Source of the DNA: Sympetrum striolatum
Lineage: Eukaryota; Arthropoda; Insecta; Odonata; Libellulidae
Reading direction: 5' to 3'
NCBI GenBank assembly: GCA_947579665.1
Contig: OX388349.1
Coordinates: 67,894,841 to 67,958,840 of the forward strand
Length of the DNA: 64,000 bases
Under the pieces are notes generated by a model. It was not told the DNA's origin, ran no database searches, and saw nothing but the letters and a program-made list of their open reading frames with translations. Of this stretch, positions 62,267 through 64,000 are shown in pieces. Made by a program: the position numbers and the translations under genes. Numbering within the stretch: the first letter of the stretch is position 1; each line of letters starts with the position of its first letter.

Positions 62267-62485
62267 TGTCTTTATTAAGGTGAGATTGAGACTGAAAAGT
62301 CTATTCTTCCTTCTAACCTTTTGTCAATGATACTATAAACATACGTTGTGTGTAGGTGAGTGGATATTAAAACTTTAGAACAATTGGGTGTACGAAGGTG
62401 ATAATTCAGGAAATAAGATCCACCGCAGGAATACACCCTCAAATAAGGGATATGTGAAAAACCTGCGCAAACCTACTAATAGTAC
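62267..62485 (-). repeat. (TTA)n-tailed interspersed repeat, copy D
   Basis: A diverged copy in minus orientation. Its 3' end (TCTTTATTAAGGTGAGATTG) and 5' part (CCACCGCAGGAATACACC and GTGAAAAACCTGCG) both align with copy B; the middle is poorly conserved. Confidence 0.6.
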
Positions 62486-62627
62486 AAGCAAAAAGATATG
62501 AAATAAAGCTGTGTATAACATAGAAACTACAAAAGCAGTACTATCACGAAATTACTAAACTAATTATAAAATAAAATAAAAAAGAAAAATTGCAATAGTA
62601 CACTATGAGAAAAATGATACACCCCTA

Positions 62628-62805
62628 TTAATAATAATAATAATAAATGGCCTTTATTCGGGCAAGATTGAGACTAGAAAGTCTCTTCTTACATCTAACT
62701 CATCGTCATATGCGAAACAGAAAGAAAGAGATAGTTTGCAAAAGTACACGAAGAAAAGTAATATGCGGATTGAAAAAACCTAAGCTGAGGGCTCAGGAAA
62801 AAAAC
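62628..62805 (-). repeat. (TTA)n-tailed interspersed repeat, copy C
   Basis: Minus-orientation copy starting at its (TAA)n tail (about 62628-62646) and followed by GGCCTTTATTCGGGCAAG. It is truncated at GCTCAGGAA relative to copy B. Confidence 0.78.
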
Positions 62806-63158
62806 TCATGGGTGGCATTGATACTATGTATTCTCTTCTTTGATCCAACAAATTTTCATTTTAGCTCCATGAATATAATATAATAATAGCTCCATAATAG
62901 AAAATTGAGCGACAAAATTAATATTGGTAGGCAAAAAACTACCATGTGGATTGAAAAATACCTATCAAATGCCTAGTAAAATGTGGACTTCAAGGACACA
63001 CCCATATGATATATAATGCAAGTTGGAACTTAATTTAAATACTGCATGGAAAATATTTTGAAAGGATATGTTTCAAGAAGACAAGCGTAAAAGAAGAATT
63101 TGGAAGGAGGAAAAAATTCACACAAGCAGGAAAATAATTCTGAAATTCTGTAAATAGA

Positions 63159-63395
63159 TTTTTTTCTCTAAGCCTTCCCATATATTCTTTTATGGGGTCG
63201 GCTGATGAATTGTTTGATGATGAGGATGGTTTTGGAGATGATATGACTTTTACAGCCGGATGCCCTTCCAGCCGAAAACCCTGAACGGAAAAGTCAGACA
63301 AACACAAACCAAACCGTTCCCTGATCATAAAAATCCTGATCAGCCGGTATTCGAACCCTTCGCTTCGCACGCACCACTCGACCACCAAGGCCGGT
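63159..63395 (-). mobile_element. tRNA-derived SINE (minus strand)
   Basis: On the minus strand a tRNA-like head carries box A TGGTGGTCGAGTGG (63374-63387) and box B GGTTCGAATACC (about 63346-63357). The body opens GGCTGATCAGG and GATCAGGGAA, shared with the SINE at 8271-8455, and continues with GGAAGGGCATCCGGCTG. The 3' end, CATAAAAGAATATATGGG then GGCTTAGAG, closes in an A7 run. A 135-codon minus-strand frame crosses it by chance. Confidence 0.82.
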
Positions 63396-64000
63396 GTTAA
63401 TAGTAAGAATAGTTTGTATAAATATCTTGATTGCTTCGACATGGATACATGCTTGTAAGCTTCACATTATCGTGAATCTATAAAAAAATAATGTATCAAC
63501 GAAATGCTCATTTAAAAAATTGAAACTATCTTATTGAGTAAGCGTGTTTGTTTGTGAATTAATTTAAGCTCCAGATCAGTTTGCACAACATAATTTTACA
63601 TACTTTCTGATTTTTCATGGGGTCAAACTTCGGAAAAATTTGTCATTCGAAGAATTGATTTTTGAAATAACTGCAAGCTACCATTCAGTAAGCATGGTTT
63701 CAATGTCAAAATGAACCGAGGCTTTTTACCTATAATGTTTTAGTTCCAAGAAATAAAGATACAGGAAAATTAATCTATTAAATTAAGTTGCGGTGGAAGC
63801 AACCACAGTTTGGATAGAAAGAAAATTTGAGTCAGATAACCTGAAAAATTCTACGTTTATTGTACACCAGAAATACAGCCACAATTAACATGGTATTAAA
63901 AGGAAATTTATTTGAACATAGAAAGGCAAATGTTTTTTTAAACAGTAAATATTAAACATATAAACGCGACAGAAGGGATAGAAATGAGGAAAAAATACCG
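63396..64000. other. Unassigned AT-rich DNA
   Basis: No gene or repeat recognised up to the window end. Confidence 0.5.

Noticed and set aside
63035..63442. 135-codon minus-strand frame
   Set aside because: Most of it is SINE sequence including the tRNA-like promoter, so the open frame is incidental.
1..64000. CRISPR array, bacterial operons, riboswitches, rRNA
   Set aside because: No regularly spaced repeats with unique spacers, no ribosome-binding-site-led gene strings and no rRNA-like sequence; all content is eukaryotic in type.

Overview
This looks like a gene-poor stretch of an AT-rich animal nuclear genome, most likely an arthropod. No conserved host protein-coding gene can be recognised. 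Nearly all reading frames are short and unrelated to known families. The supported content is a layered set of transposable elements from several classes: a Gypsy LTR retrotransposon, Penelope-like elements (PLEs) with a GIY-YIG domain, the 3' end of a LINE, tRNA-derived SINEs, a Helitron end, and several terminal-inverted-repeat (TIR) DNA transposons. The arthropod call rests on this mixture and is an inference; the species cannot be named from the window.

Layout. 1-8 kb: a PLE terminal fragment, then AT-rich DNA with GC-richer islands, and a tRNA-derived SINE at 8.3 kb. 8.5-16.6 kb: mostly unassigned DNA, with a possible small exon at 10.35 kb, a tRNA-like SINE head at 13.0 kb, and a dispersed repeat at 15.0 kb. 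16.6-20.6 kb: a Helitron-type 3' terminus next to one arm of a ~490-bp inverted duplication. 22.7-26.3 kb: GC-rich islands, including a 223-codon open frame of doubtful coding status. 27.3-29.2 kb: a DNA transposon with 27-bp TIRs, containing a nested LINE 3' end. 32.9-36.1 kb: a 3.16-kb element with ~770-bp, nearly identical inverted arms and a decayed DDE transposase gene. 38.35-38.95 kb: a piggyBac-type MITE flanked by TTAA.

The best-preserved element is at 44.37-51.13 kb: a complete minus-strand Gypsy element. It has two 625-bp LTRs with no difference found by eye, CTCT target-site duplications, a primer-binding site matching the 3' end of initiator tRNA-Met, a polypurine tract, and one uninterrupted 1325-codon gag-pol frame. 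It splits an older reading frame that resembles a PLE reverse transcriptase. At 54.97-56.44 kb is a second PLE, with ~93-bp inverted arms, a frameshifted RT palm and a GIY-YIG domain. 58-64 kb holds a tandem duplication, a hAT MITE with near-perfect 8-bp target duplications, three copies of a (TTA)n-tailed repeat (a fourth lies at 25.2 kb), and another SINE.

The Gypsy polyprotein is the only intact long gene. It carries every enzyme needed for its own replication: protease, RT, RNase H and integrase. The other elements are broken or non-autonomous. Between them lie GC-richer islands, several with a strong purine bias on one strand; their function is not visible.
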